NCBI GenBank assembly: GCA_945861275.1
Contig: CAMATZ010000025.1
Location: 20,180 to 84,179 of the forward strand
Direction: 5' to 3'
Source of the DNA: Bordetella parapertussis
GTDB lineage: Bacteria > Pseudomonadota > Gammaproteobacteria > Burkholderiales > SG8-41
DNA length: 64,000 nucleotides
The notes under the pieces are model-generated. The model was not told where the DNA came from. It saw nothing but the letters and a program-made list of their open reading frames with translations, and searched no databases. Positions 8,695-18,190 of the stretch are shown one piece after another. How positions within the stretch are numbered: position 1 is the stretch's first letter; every line of letters begins with the position of its first letter. Both the position numbers and the translations under genes were made by a program.

Positions 8695-9528
8695 ATCTCC
8701 ATCCTCATAGCGTTCGAGGAACGCCTGTACCGCCTTAATCCATTCCTCGCGGGCAAATACAAACCCCTCATTGTGACCGCCGCTCAGTTCCAGGAAGACC
8801 TTGGGTTCACGCGCCGCGGCATATAAACGCCTGCCATGCGCGTACGGAACGATTTCGTCGCCAGGGCTGTGCGCGATCAGCAGCGGCGCGCGACTGCGTT
8901 CAAGACTGGCGAGATTGTCGTATTGAATGCGGCTTAACCAACGCACCGGCAGCCAGGGATACAGTTCGGCGCCGAGATCCGGTATCGAGGTAAACGTCGA
9001 TGACAGTATCAGCGCGCGTGGCGCAGGTTGCGCATGTTGCGCCGCAAGCCAGGCTGCTACGCCGCCACCCAGCGATTCGCCGAAAATCACGATCTCAGAC
9101 GCTTTGATGCCGCGCGTAGCGGTCAGCCACAACCAACTTGCTGTGGCATCCTGATAGGTACCCTCTTCCGACGGCGTCCCCGTGCTGTCGCCGTAGCCGC
9201 GATAGTCCACCAGCAAAGTGTGATATCCCATACCGTAAAACATTTTGGCGTAACCGATGCGATGCGCAATATTGCCGGCGTTGCCGTGAAACAGCAGCAC
9301 CGTGCCGCGCACGGGCAGCGATCCCGGTATCCACCAGGCGGCGAGTTGTTCGCCGTCTGCCGTGGGCAAAGTCACTTTCTCGAACGCTAGGCCCAAGGCT
9401 TGCGGCGTGATGTCGGCGCCCCCTTTCATGGGAAAGAAAACCATGCGCGGCTGAAACACGAACACCAGCGCCAGCAGCGCGACGTAGCCTGCTACAAGCG
9501 AAAGCATCACTTTGAGCAGGTAGGTCAT
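8686..9528 (-). CDS. Membrane-anchored alpha/beta hydrolase (BEM46/YfhR-like)
   Basis: 280 aa. One N-terminal membrane anchor (about residues 5-25) is followed by a serine-hydrolase domain. It has an HGN oxyanion motif (LLFHGNAGN, 79-87), nucleophile elbow GESLGG with Ser152, acid in SPGDEIVPY and histidine in GGHNEGF. This is the BEM46/YfhR-type arrangement; the substrate is unknown, possibly esters or lipids at the membrane. Its ATG overlaps the stop of srkA by 4 bases (ATGA), so the two are translationally coupled. My hand count of the 3' end differs by one base from the track; the stop is the TAA after GDRK. Confidence 0.82.
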   Translation of the reverse strand: MTYLLKVMLSLVAGYVALLALVFVFQPRMVFFPMKGGADITPQALGLAFEKVTLPTADGEQLAAWWIPGSLPVRGTVLLFHGNAGNIAHRIGYAKMFYGMGYHTLLVDYRGYGDSTGTPSEEGTYQDATASWLWLTATRGIKASEIVIFGESLGGGVAAWLAAQHAQPAPRALILSSTFTSIPDLGAELYPWLPVRWLSRIQYDNLASLERSRAPLLIAHSPGDEIVPYAHGRRLYAAAREPKVFLELSGGHNEGFVFAREEWIKAVQAFLERYEDGDRK

Positions 9529-10541
9529 CCATAAATCTCCAGCGGCGGTTCATCCAGCGCGGCGGCCTGCTCGCGCAGCGCGAGTATGTGATCCTGCCAG
9601 TAACGCTGGGTGTTAAAAAACGGAAAACTCTGCGGGAACGCCGGATCGCCCCAACGCCGCGCCAGCCAGCCCGCGTAATGCACCATGCGCAGGGTACGCA
9701 GCGGCTCGATCAGCGCCAGTTCCGCTGGATTGAAATCGTGAAACTCGCGGTAGCCGGCAATGATCGCAGCGAGTTGCCGTTGCTGCGCGTCACGCTCGCC
9801 ACCGAGCCACATCCAGATATCCTGCACCGCCGGTCCCATGCGCGCGTCGTCGAGATCGACGAAGTGCGGCCCAGCGTCCGTCCACAGGATATTTCCGGCG
9901 TGACAATCGCCGTGCAGCCGCAGCGTGTTGAAACCGCCCCCGTTGCAACACTGCTGCCAGCGGTTTTTCACGCGCTCGATGACATCCAGCACTGTGCTCT
10001 CGTACGCCACGCGCAGGTCGGGCGGTACAAAGTCGTTCTCCAGCACATAACGCACCGGCGCCACGCCAAACTCTTCCACGCCTATCACTGGACGCTCATA
10101 AAAATCATCCAAAGCGCCGATGGCATGGATGCGCGCGATGAAGCGGCCCAGCCAGCGCAGCGTGTCTTCGTCCTCGAATTCGGGCGTGCGCCCGCCCTGG
10201 CGTGGATACAGCGCCAGCATGAACCCGGCGTGCTCATGCAGCGTGCTGCCGTTGAATACCAGTGGCGCCACCACCGGCAATTCCGCTTGCGCCAGTTCCA
10301 GGGCAAACGCATGTTCTTCCAGAATCGCCGCGCGGCTCCAGCGCTGCGGGCGGTAGAACTTGGCGACCACGCTGGTGCCGTTTTCCAGCCACACCTGGTA
10401 AACGCGGTTCTCATAACTGTTGAGCGCCGTGAGGCGGCCATCGCACCGCTGACCGGTGGTTTCGACCGCATCGAGCAGGCATTCCGGCGTCAGCGCCGCA
10501 TAAGGCGCGACAACAGGCGTGTTATTTTTCTTGGGCATCAA
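9525..10541 (-). CDS. srkA: Stress response kinase SrkA (YihE-like)
   Basis: APH-fold Ser/Thr kinase that counteracts envelope-stress and MazEF-induced death in E. coli. 338 aa, the family's usual length. The catalytic loop HGDCHAGN is at 210-217 and the metal-binding DLDDARMGP at 229-237. The ATP lysine is probably in SVVAKFYRP near 57-65. It is the first gene of a two-gene operon with the hydrolase at 8686, and is divergent from corA. The presence of a MazEF-like module elsewhere in the window fits the proposed role, but that link is inference. Confidence 0.88.
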   Translation of the reverse strand: MMPKKNNTPVVAPYAALTPECLLDAVETTGQRCDGRLTALNSYENRVYQVWLENGTSVVAKFYRPQRWSRAAILEEHAFALELAQAELPVVAPLVFNGSTLHEHAGFMLALYPRQGGRTPEFEDEDTLRWLGRFIARIHAIGALDDFYERPVIGVEEFGVAPVRYVLENDFVPPDLRVAYESTVLDVIERVKNRWQQCCNGGGFNTLRLHGDCHAGNILWTDAGPHFVDLDDARMGPAVQDIWMWLGGERDAQQRQLAAIIAGYREFHDFNPAELALIEPLRTLRMVHYAGWLARRWGDPAFPQSFPFFNTQRYWQDHILALREQAAALDEPPLEIYG

Positions 10542-10600
10542 CAGAGAGTGGGGCTAAAATCGGCCATTGAAAAAGACCAGTGACGAATGCGAGAAAAGCG

Positions 10601-11545
10601 ATGCTAACAGCGTACACCCGCAGCGGCCAGACGCTCACCCGGAAACTCGTCAACCTGCGCGCCGAGTTGCCGCAGGACGCCGTGTGGATCGACCTCAACG
10701 ATCCCACCGATCAGGAGCGTAACTGGGTCAGGGAGCAGTACGGCCAGGAATTGCAGTTCATCGAGGAACTGAGCGAGATCGAAGCCAGTGCGCGTTATTA
10801 CCGGGACCCAACCGGCCTGCACATCAATCTTTATTTTCTCGCGCTGGAAAACGGGCTGGCGCGCAACGTCAACGTCGCGTTCTCCATCAACAACAACAAG
10901 CTGTTCACCCTGCGCACCGATGAGCTGCCGGAAATTCGCACGTTTTTCGCCCACGCCTCGAAAAATGCCGATGAATATCCCACACCCGCCAGCATGCTGC
11001 TGGGACTGGTGGCCACGCGCGTGGGGATAATGGCCGATGTTTATGAAAAACTGCAAAAGGACCTGGAGACGCTCAGCGGCAGCATTTTCAGAACCAATTC
11101 TGTCGGTATGATCAATGCGCTGGAGGCGCTGGCGCGCGTCGAAGACGTCAATGGCAAAGCCCGCCTGGGTTTGATGGAGAATAAGCGGGCCTATTCCAAC
11201 CTGTCACGCACTACCGATCTTGCCGTCAGCATGGAAGCCATGAACGAAGTGCTGCGCGACGTGGAATCGCTGATGAATTTTTCCGACTTTCTCGCCGACC
11301 GCACCAAGTTTCTGCTGGATGCCGCAATGGGCATGATCAACATCGAGCACAACAAGCGGCTCAATGTATTCACCGTGCTGTCGGTGGTGTTGATGCCCCC
11401 GACACTGATCGCCAGCATCTACGGCATGAATTTCAGGCACATGCCGGAACTGTCATGGAGCTTCGGCTATCCGATGGCCATCGTGATGATGATCGCAGTC
11501 GCCGTGGGACCGATCTTGTTTTTGCGGCACAAGGGCTGGCTGTAG
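10601..11545 (+). CDS. corA: Magnesium/cobalt transporter CorA
   Basis: CorA/MIT-family divalent cation channel. A large N-terminal cytoplasmic domain is followed by two C-terminal helices with the YGMNF signature between them. The protein ends in the basic LRHKGWL typical of CorA. I start it at ATG 10601, which has GAGAAAAG just upstream; the track start is a GTG seven codons earlier. A putative TAAAAT -10 lies near 10554. Mg2+ would be taken up as a homopentamer. Length is about 314 aa, as expected. Confidence 0.93.
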   Translation: MLTAYTRSGQTLTRKLVNLRAELPQDAVWIDLNDPTDQERNWVREQYGQELQFIEELSEIEASARYYRDPTGLHINLYFLALENGLARNVNVAFSINNNKLFTLRTDELPEIRTFFAHASKNADEYPTPASMLLGLVATRVGIMADVYEKLQKDLETLSGSIFRTNSVGMINALEALARVEDVNGKARLGLMENKRAYSNLSRTTDLAVSMEAMNEVLRDVESLMNFSDFLADRTKFLLDAAMGMINIEHNKRLNVFTVLSVVLMPPTLIASIYGMNFRHMPELSWSFGYPMAIVMMIAVAVGPILFLRHKGWL

Positions 11546-11580
11546 ATTTGGCGTGCAGGGGCTTGCTCCCCCGCCCCGAA

Positions 11581-12684
11581 TCAATGCGCTCGCGCCGCCG
11601 CTTCAACCGTTTCAACATCACGCGCCGTGAAAAAGCGTCCGCCGCGCGCGTTCAGGTCAGCGGCTACCGACGCCAGCGCGTACCTGTCACCCAGCCGGCA
11701 CTCTTCCAATAAGCTATTGATTTTATTTACTATTTCCATAACATCATCCGGCGGATACAGCGGCCAGCGAAACCCTTCGAGCAGTGATTCATCAAACACC
11801 GAACTCAGGCTCACGCGCAACTCCGCGCCGCCTTGGTGCGTGCGGTGTGCCGACAACACCACGCTCGGGTCGCCTACGGCCATGCGAAATTGGCGCACGG
11901 CGTTGCTCAAAAATAAGCTGAACGCAAGTTCGATCTGTGCGGCACGTCCTGCATCGGCGGCGAGATAAAGCGCAACCGGCGCCCGCGCCAGCGGCAACAC
12001 CTCCAGCCCGTTTTGCGCCAGTTGTTGCGCCAGCAACTGGGTAAACGCCATCCCCCATGCGCCGACAACCGCATTGCTCTCGGTGATGGAGGGCAGGTGC
12101 GCAGGCGCCACACTGGCGCCGACGAGAAACCGCAGATACACCTGCTCGCGTCCCGGCGCAACCGCGATCGCGCTGCCCGCCAGTTCGAGCGGCGCAGCGC
12201 CGGTGCGCAGCTGCGCCGCCCATCGCCGCAATACGCGCGGACGCAGCTCCTCGAGCGTCTCCGGCGCACACAACGCATTGCCGAGGCCAAAGTTTCGTCC
12301 GGCACCGAGAACGCCGTGCTGTTCCAGCAGCGCGCGTACCGACGTTATGTCCGGCAGCGCATCCGGTATTGCCAGGGATTTTTTAGCGCCCGCTACCAGC
12401 ACCAGCGGTAGCGCGAACAGCCGTGCGATCACGGTTTCGCCGCGTTCCGGTTTGTTGACCAGCTGGGCGAGCGTTTGCCGCAGGTGGCGGTAACACGCCG
12501 CCGACGGCGCATCACGCAGCAGCGCCTCCACGCCATCATCGCTGGCACTATCGAGCAGGGTATCCAATTCGAATCGCAGCGTTGCCCGTGCGGCAACGTC
12601 GCCGGCGAGGCTGGACAGCGCCAGCGCGTGCAGCGGTGATGCGGCTGCTGGGGCGCGCCAGGTGCGCGGATCGGGAAGGTTCAT
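11581..12684 (-). CDS. Conserved-looking hypothetical protein, 367 aa
   Basis: I do not recognise this family. The protein is soluble, Ala/Leu-rich, without signal peptide or membrane helix. Blocks that look conserved include FALPLVLVAGAKKSL near 109, GAGRNFGLGNAL near 152 and LARAPVALYLAADAG near 238. The C-terminal part contains DDVMEIVNKINSLLEE, where the DNA is conspicuously AT-rich and matches the dispersed motif. It ends just after corA, convergent with it, and starts 14 bp downstream of the Bug gene's stop. The even GC bias and full-length frame argue for a real gene. Confidence 0.6.
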   Translation of the reverse strand: MNLPDPRTWRAPAAASPLHALALSSLAGDVAARATLRFELDTLLDSASDDGVEALLRDAPSAACYRHLRQTLAQLVNKPERGETVIARLFALPLVLVAGAKKSLAIPDALPDITSVRALLEQHGVLGAGRNFGLGNALCAPETLEELRPRVLRRWAAQLRTGAAPLELAGSAIAVAPGREQVYLRFLVGASVAPAHLPSITESNAVVGAWGMAFTQLLAQQLAQNGLEVLPLARAPVALYLAADAGRAAQIELAFSLFLSNAVRQFRMAVGDPSVVLSAHRTHQGGAELRVSLSSVFDESLLEGFRWPLYPPDDVMEIVNKINSLLEECRLGDRYALASVAADLNARGGRFFTARDVETVEAAARAH

Positions 12685-12697
12685 CGGTGGGGGCAGG

Positions 12698-13678
12698 TTA
12701 TTCAGGCTTGGCCCCCGAAGCCTTCACCGCGCTGCCCCACTTCACCAGTTCTGTCTTGATGAACGCAACGAATTGCGCCGGCGTATCGCCGACAAACTCG
12801 GCGCCCTCCGCGCTCATACGGCCGCGGATATCCGGCGCCTGAATCGCACGCGTGGCGGCTGCGTGCAACTTCATCACAATGTCGTTCGGCGTGCCGGTGG
12901 GCACCGACATGCCGAACCACGAACCGGTGTCGAAGCCCTTCAGCCCTTGTTCATCCAGTGTCGGCGTATCACCCGCCGCCGCCACGCGTTTTAAGCTGGT
13001 GACGCCCAGCGCGCGCACGCGCGTGCTTTTCACGTGCGGAATCGTGGAAACCATCGCACCGAAATATATTTCGATGTGGCCCGCCACTACGTCAGTCAAC
13101 GCCGGCGTCGCACCTTTGTAAGGCACGTGTATCATTTTTATGCCGGACATGGTTTTGAAAATTTCTGCCGCCAGATGATGCGGGCTGCCAATGCCGGTGG
13201 AGCCGTGCCGCAACTCGCCGGGCCGCGCTTTCGCCAGTGCGATCAACTCTTTCGCATTTTTTACCGGCACCGAAGGATGCACCACCAGGATGCCGGGCAC
13301 CTTGGCGTAATTGGTGATGTGGATGAAGTCGCGCAGCAAATCGAAATTCATTTTCGCCATCAGCGTCGGATTGATGGCATTCGCCACAGTCGGCATGAAC
13401 AGCGTGTAGCCGTCCGGCGCGGCCCTCGCGACCATCTCGGCAGCGATGTTGGTGCCGCCGCCGGGACGGTTCTCAACAATCACCTGCTGGCCCCACGCTT
13501 CGTAGAGTTTTTGCCCTACCGCGCGCGCCAGCATATCGGCGACACCACCCGGTGTGTAGCCGACAAGGTAACGGATCGGTTTTGAGGGGTAGTTTGCTGC
13601 GCCCTGCGCTCGCGTCTCGGCCGCTGCGCACACCAACACCAGTGCCAGCGCGCAGTGCAATTTCATACGGGGATCCAT
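12698..13678 (-). CDS. Tripartite tricarboxylate transporter receptor (Bug family)
   Basis: Periplasmic solute-binding protein, 326 aa. A signal peptide (MKLHCALALVLVCAAAETRAQ) ends near residue 25. The mature part has the Bug signatures YPSKPIRYLVGYTPGG, VENRPGGGTNIAAE, PDGYTLFM and the second-lobe HVPYKGATPALTDVVAGH. Family members bind carboxylates and feed TctAB-type permeases, or act as orphan sensors. No tctA/tctB genes are nearby. AAAGGG lies 9 bases before ATG 13678, so I keep that start over the ATG at 13666. It is followed by an unrecognised gene and preceded by a gamma-glutamyltransferase on the same strand. Confidence 0.92.
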   Translation of the reverse strand: MDPRMKLHCALALVLVCAAAETRAQGAANYPSKPIRYLVGYTPGGVADMLARAVGQKLYEAWGQQVIVENRPGGGTNIAAEMVARAAPDGYTLFMPTVANAINPTLMAKMNFDLLRDFIHITNYAKVPGILVVHPSVPVKNAKELIALAKARPGELRHGSTGIGSPHHLAAEIFKTMSGIKMIHVPYKGATPALTDVVAGHIEIYFGAMVSTIPHVKSTRVRALGVTSLKRVAAAGDTPTLDEQGLKGFDTGSWFGMSVPTGTPNDIVMKLHAAATRAIQAPDIRGRMSAEGAEFVGDTPAQFVAFIKTELVKWGSAVKASGAKPE

Positions 13679-13690
13679 ACAACAATACCC

Positions 13691-13712
13691 TTTAAAAACA
13701 AATAGTTACATA
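13691..13712 (-). repeat. Dispersed motif copy (TAANNNNYTGTTTTTA)
   Basis: Minus strand TAACTATTTGTTTTTAAA, between a gamma-glutamyltransferase stop and a Bug gene start, 13 bases upstream of the latter. Confidence 0.55.
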
Positions 13713-13761
13713 GAATCCTGGCTATACACACGGCAGGCTCACAGCATATCGGCGCGCGCAT

Positions 13762-15486
13762 TTACCAACCCAGCACATAAGCCGGCCGCCGCGGATCCGC
13801 CCCGCCGTGCATCACGCCATTTTTGTGATCGTTGACGATGGTGCACACTGCGCCGGCGAGCCAGGTGTATTCGGGCCACGCACGCACGTCATGGCCGCGC
13901 GCGGCGAGTGCATCGTTCACCGATTTGTCGATGCGCGATTCGAGATAGAGTCTGCGGGGGAAATACTTGTGCGGCTCGAACGAACCCGGAAAACTGTAGG
14001 TTGAGAAGCGCGGCGCTTCGATCGCATCCTGCGCTGACATGCCGAACACGTTGACGTTGAGAAACACCTGCAGCATGGCCTGCGTCTGCACATCGCCGCC
14101 CGGCGTGCCAAAAGGCATGTACACCTTGCCGTTCTTGAACGCCAGCGCCGGATTCGGCGTGAGCCGCGGACGCTTGCCCGGCGCGACGGATGACGGATGG
14201 GACGGATCAGACCACGACTGCGTGCCGCGTCCGGAGCAAAGGATGCCGACACCGGGAACAATCGGCGTTTGATCCGAGCCATCGCTCGGTGTGCACGACA
14301 TGGCATTGCCGTGACGGTCGATCACGCACAGATACGAGGTATCGCCCGGCCCCGGCGCTTCCTCGCCCTGCGGCGGCGGCATGCAAAGATTCTCAATTTC
14401 CGTCAGCGTTTTCGGATCCCCGCCGCGCGGCATTTCCGGGCACGCTGCATCCATGCGAATGCGCGTGCGCTGCCACGCAGCGTATTTTTCCGACATCAAT
14501 CCGGCCATCGGCACTTTGACGAAATCCGGATCGCCGAAATAATTGTGACGGTCAGAATACGCGAGCTTGGTTGCCTCGGTCAGCAGGTGCACATAATCGG
14601 CGGAATTGTGCCCCATCGCGCGCAAGTCATACCCTTTGAGTATGTTCAGCGTCATCGGCAGCGCCGGACCCTGTGACCATGGGCCACAGGCGTGCAAATC
14701 TATGCCTGCGAAGCGCGTTCTCACCGTCGGTTCGAGCTTGACGCTGAAACTGGCGAAATCCTCAAAGCGCATGAGGCCGCCTTCTTTCTCGATAAATTTC
14801 GTTACTTCCCGCGCAATGTCGCCTTTGTAGAACGCATCGCGCACGGCTTTGAGACCGGCCTTGCGGCCTTTTTTGCGCGCGACTTTGCGCTCTTCGTCGG
14901 CGAGAAATTTGAGCGTTCGCCCCAGATCGGCCTGCACAAAAACTTCGCCCACCTGAGGAACGCGGCCTTTGGGCAAAAACACTTTCGCGCTCGACGGCCA
15001 GCGCTCATAGTCCTCGCGATGGGTGGTGATGAATTGCGACAACGACGGATACATCGCGAACCCTTCACTGGCAAAACGTATCGCCGCCGCAGCCACCTCG
15101 CCAAAACTCAGGGTGCCGAAATTGGATAAGGCAGTGAGCCACGCATCCGGCGCGGCCGGCACCACGCAGCGTTCAACGCCGGGCGGAATCTTGCCGCCGT
15201 GTTTTTTCTGAAAATAATCAGGAGTAATCGCCTTGGGCCACACACCGAGGCCATCGATGCAGTGCACCTTTTTGTCCTTGGCGGTATAGATGATCTGCGG
15301 CGCGACACCGCCGAAATTCACCTTATCGGTCTGCAGCACTTCAATCGCAATGCCGGCGGCGACACCAGCGTCGATGGCATTGCCGCCGGCTTCGAGTATC
15401 TCAAACGCGGCGTGCGCGGCGAGATAATGCCCGGCGGCAGCAACGTGACGCGTGCCCATGATGGTCAGGCGATTGGATGTGGTCAT
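13762..15486 (-). CDS. Gamma-glutamyltransferase family Ntn-hydrolase
   Basis: 574 aa, GGT fold. The N-terminal HYLAAHAAFEILEAGGNAIDAGVAA block is diagnostic. The likely nucleophile is Thr near 383 in PGDTSYLCVID, where autocleavage would make the two subunits; TPSDGSDQTP and GTPGGDVQTQ of the small subunit follow. No clear signal peptide, so it is probably cytoplasmic, unlike classical periplasmic Ggt. The large subunit carries a Lys-rich insert (KVARKKGRKAG). It lies between Bug genes in both orientations, suggesting a shared catabolic role. It could be a cephalosporin-acylase-like amidase instead. Confidence 0.85.
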   Translation of the reverse strand: MTTSNRLTIMGTRHVAAAGHYLAAHAAFEILEAGGNAIDAGVAAGIAIEVLQTDKVNFGGVAPQIIYTAKDKKVHCIDGLGVWPKAITPDYFQKKHGGKIPPGVERCVVPAAPDAWLTALSNFGTLSFGEVAAAAIRFASEGFAMYPSLSQFITTHREDYERWPSSAKVFLPKGRVPQVGEVFVQADLGRTLKFLADEERKVARKKGRKAGLKAVRDAFYKGDIAREVTKFIEKEGGLMRFEDFASFSVKLEPTVRTRFAGIDLHACGPWSQGPALPMTLNILKGYDLRAMGHNSADYVHLLTEATKLAYSDRHNYFGDPDFVKVPMAGLMSEKYAAWQRTRIRMDAACPEMPRGGDPKTLTEIENLCMPPPQGEEAPGPGDTSYLCVIDRHGNAMSCTPSDGSDQTPIVPGVGILCSGRGTQSWSDPSHPSSVAPGKRPRLTPNPALAFKNGKVYMPFGTPGGDVQTQAMLQVFLNVNVFGMSAQDAIEAPRFSTYSFPGSFEPHKYFPRRLYLESRIDKSVNDALAARGHDVRAWPEYTWLAGAVCTIVNDHKNGVMHGGADPRRPAYVLGW

Positions 15487-15562
15487 GGCTGGTTCCCGAA
15501 AATTGCGCGCGAGCGCTGGTGAATAGTGTAGATTCTAGCTTCATTCCCCGCACCGGTCAGCC

Positions 15563-16579
15563 ATGAATTCACATCCAGGTATCGCTTTACTGCTGCGCAC
15601 GGCAACAGGTTGCGCCGCACTGTGCGCCCTGCTGGGCGCGGGTATCAGCCCGTCCGCGGCACAGCCTGCCGCCTGGAAACCCACCCGGCCCGTCGAAATC
15701 ATAGTCGGCGTATCGCCGGGCGGTGGCATAGACCGCACGGCGCGCGTCATCCAGAAAATCATGCAGGACGGCCGTTTCATCGATGTCACCGCAGCCGTGA
15801 TCAACAAACCCGGCGGCGGCAGCACCATCGCCCAGACCTACCTCAATCAGCACGCGGGCGACGCGCACTACCTGTATATATCGGCGACCTCGCTGCTCAC
15901 CAACCACATCCTCGGCAAGAGCGCGCAGAGCCACAAGGATTTCACCGCGATAGCGATGCTGAGTGACGATTACATCGGCTTCGCGGTGCATGCGGATTCG
16001 CCCCTCAAATCCGGCAAAGACCTGCTGGATGTGCTGAAGTCGCGCCCCGAGTCATTGCCCATCGGCATCGCCACCGCTGCCGGCAATACCAATCACATAG
16101 CGGCCGGATTGGTTGCCAAAGCGGCGGGGAGCGAGGTGAAAAAATTACGCGTGGCGGTGTTCGGTTCCGGTGGCGAAGCGATGACCGCGCTGCTGGGCGG
16201 ACACGTGGGCCTGGTGACTACCCCCGCCACCAATCTGGTGGCTCACGCGCAGGCGGGCCGCCTGCGCTTGCTGGCAGTGGCGGCGCCACAACGACTGATC
16301 GGACCGCTTGCTGCGGTTCCAACGTGGCGCGAGCAAGGGGTCAACACTGTGGTAGCCAACTGGCGACCGGTAATCGGCCCCAAGGGTCTGACTGCCGCAC
16401 AAACCGCGTTCTGGGACGAGGTTATCGCCAAGGTCACACGCACCGAAGCATGGCGCAAGGAGGTCGAGAGCGCGGGTGGCGTCAACCACTACATGAACAG
16501 CCGCGCGCTGGCGGACTATTTCGATGCGCAGTACGCAGAATTCAAAAACATACTCGGCGATTTGGGCCTCTCCAAATAA
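15563..16579 (+). CDS. Bug family tricarboxylate receptor
   Basis: 338-aa periplasmic binding protein. The N-terminus is hydrophobic (CAALCALLGAGISPSAAQ), with cleavage predicted near residue 33. Signatures are present but divergent: KPTRPVEIIVGVSPGGGIDRT, INKPGGGSTIAQTY and a long second lobe GSGGEAMTALLGGHVGLVTTPATN in place of HVPYKG. That divergence suggests a different ligand from the other Bug proteins here. It reads divergently from the gamma-glutamyltransferase at 13762 and is followed 84 bases later by a second Bug gene, probably in one transcript. Confidence 0.88.
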   Translation: MNSHPGIALLLRTATGCAALCALLGAGISPSAAQPAAWKPTRPVEIIVGVSPGGGIDRTARVIQKIMQDGRFIDVTAAVINKPGGGSTIAQTYLNQHAGDAHYLYISATSLLTNHILGKSAQSHKDFTAIAMLSDDYIGFAVHADSPLKSGKDLLDVLKSRPESLPIGIATAAGNTNHIAAGLVAKAAGSEVKKLRVAVFGSGGEAMTALLGGHVGLVTTPATNLVAHAQAGRLRLLAVAAPQRLIGPLAAVPTWREQGVNTVVANWRPVIGPKGLTAAQTAFWDEVIAKVTRTEAWRKEVESAGGVNHYMNSRALADYFDAQYAEFKNILGDLGLSK

Positions 16580-16663
16580 GCATTGCTTCCACCAAAAAAC
16601 GCCGCCACAACGCGTGTATCATCAGCGCCGCGCCACAAAAATCAAAAGCCAAGGAGCATCAGA

Positions 16664-17638
16664 ATGAATTTTTCGCCAGTGCGGCAGTCCGCAAGCATCG
16701 TATTCACGGCCGCATTGCTGGCCGCGACGGCGCACGCGCAAACCTACCCGTCCAAGTCCATACGCATGATTGTGCCCTTCGCGCCGGGCGGCAACACCGA
16801 CATCATTGCGCGCATCGTGTCACCTGAGATGAGCAAGCATCTCGGCCAGCAGCTGATCATCGACAATCGCGGTGGCGCGGGCAGCATCATCGGTACTGAA
16901 ATGGCTTCCAAGTCTCCCGCCGACGGCTACACGCTGCTGATGGTCTCAGCCGCGCACACCATCAACCCCGCGATGACCAAAAAGCTGCCGTACGATTCGA
17001 TCAGGGATTTTGCGTCGATCTCAATGGTAGCCGATGTGCCGACCGCCTTCGTCATTCACCCGACGTTACCGGTGAAAAACGTCAAAGAATTCATCGCGCT
17101 TGCGCGCACGCGGCCCGGCCAGCTCAATTACTCCACCGCAGGTCGTGGCACCGTAGGACATTTGTCGGCAGAGTTACTGAGTTCGATGGAAAAAATCACG
17201 CTGGTGCACGTGCCGTACAAGGGCTCGGGACCGTCGTTAATCGACCTCATGGCGGGTCAGGTGCAGCTGCAGTTTTCCAGCATGCCGGCGGTAGTCAACT
17301 ACGTGCGCGCCGGAAAAATGCGCATGATCGCGCAGACCGGCAAGACGCGATCGTCAGCCGCCAAGGATGTGCCGACGATGGAAGAAGCCGGCGTCAAAGG
17401 CTTTGTCGTTTCCAGCGGGTTCGGACTCTACGGCCCGGCCAACATGCCGCGCCCGCTGGTTGACCGCGTTTACGGCTCGCTCAAGGCAGCGCTCGGCAGC
17501 GCAGATGTGCGCAACAACCTGTTGGCGCAGGGCGCAGAACCGGTAGGCAGCTCGCCGGAAGAATTCGCCACCTTCACGCGCAACGAAATTGCCAAGTGGA
17601 TCAAGGTAGTGCGTGAGGCGGGGATACCGCCAGAGTAG
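16664..17638 (+). CDS. Bug family tricarboxylate receptor
   Basis: 324-aa secreted binding protein. The start is ATG 16664, with a strong AAGGAG 7 bases upstream; the ORF-track start at 16583 would place the signal peptide internally. The signal peptide MNFSPVRQSASIVFTAALLAATAHAQ is followed by TYPSKSIRMIVPFAPGGNTDII, IDNRGGAGSIIG, SPADGYTLLM and LVHVPYKGSGPSLIDLMAGQ, all classic Bug motifs. It probably binds a small carboxylate. No cognate TctA/TctB permease is present in the window. Confidence 0.92.
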   Translation: MNFSPVRQSASIVFTAALLAATAHAQTYPSKSIRMIVPFAPGGNTDIIARIVSPEMSKHLGQQLIIDNRGGAGSIIGTEMASKSPADGYTLLMVSAAHTINPAMTKKLPYDSIRDFASISMVADVPTAFVIHPTLPVKNVKEFIALARTRPGQLNYSTAGRGTVGHLSAELLSSMEKITLVHVPYKGSGPSLIDLMAGQVQLQFSSMPAVVNYVRAGKMRMIAQTGKTRSSAAKDVPTMEEAGVKGFVVSSGFGLYGPANMPRPLVDRVYGSLKAALGSADVRNNLLAQGAEPVGSSPEEFATFTRNEIAKWIKVVREAGIPPE

Positions 17639-17669
17639 CTACGGCAGTGTCGCGTTGAGCGTCGCGGAT

Positions 17670-17736
17670 GTAGCGTGCACCATGCGCACGGATGTTGTGA
17701 CGCGCTCATCGCTGTCGTGCGCATGGCGCACGCTAC
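17670..17736. repeat. 20-bp imperfect inverted repeat (GTAGCGTGC type)
   Basis: GTAGCGTGCACCATGCGCAC at 17670-17689 pairs with GTGCGCATGGCGCACGCTAC at 17717-17736, with one mismatch. It reaches into the stop codon of the next gene and may act as a hairpin terminator for the Bug gene. Confidence 0.7.
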
Positions 17737-18176
17737 GACCTGCTCCTGGAATCAATCATTTCGTACAGCTTGTTCAACCCGGCCACCGCCACAACAAACG
17801 CGACGGTAACCACCGCAGCGATCAGCGCAACGTCGAGAAACGCCAGCGCCCACAGAAGGCTCATCACAAACGCCAGTGCGCCGCCCGCCAGTGCAAACAA
17901 GGTGAGCGGGATCAACAGGCCTATTTCCAGCACTTCCATGGCGGCGCTCGAAATCGCGGCGCAAAAGATAACCGCCATGCCGCAGGCAAAACCGACATAC
18001 GGAAGCTTGTCGGCCACACGCGACGAAATGCCCAGACGCACCGCAAACGGAATCAAGTGCACGGACACAATCAACATCAAAAAACCGGCCGCGAACATCA
18101 ACGCCAGCAGTTTGAAAATACCGAACCTGCGCAACCGCGCAACTATGGAGGCATCCGACGGCAAGGCTGCTTTCAT
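17733..18176 (-). CDS. Small hypothetical membrane protein, four helices
   Basis: About 147 aa from ATG 18176 (MKAALPSD); the track's longer start at 18212 overlaps vapC. Four hydrophobic segments are visible: LLALMFAAGFLMLIVSV, VGFACGMAVIFCAAISSA, IGLLIPLTLFALAGGALAF and VALIAAVVTVAFVVAVAGL. The N-terminus is short and basic, the C-terminus is SRSRS. I do not recognise the family. It lies 14 bases downstream of vapC on the same strand and may be cotranscribed with that module. Confidence 0.6.
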   Translation of the reverse strand: MKAALPSDASIVARLRRFGIFKLLALMFAAGFLMLIVSVHLIPFAVRLGISSRVADKLPYVGFACGMAVIFCAAISSAAMEVLEIGLLIPLTLFALAGGALAFVMSLLWALAFLDVALIAAVVTVAFVVAVAGLNKLYEMIDSRSRS

Positions 18177-18190
18177 GAAAAGCTTGCCCT

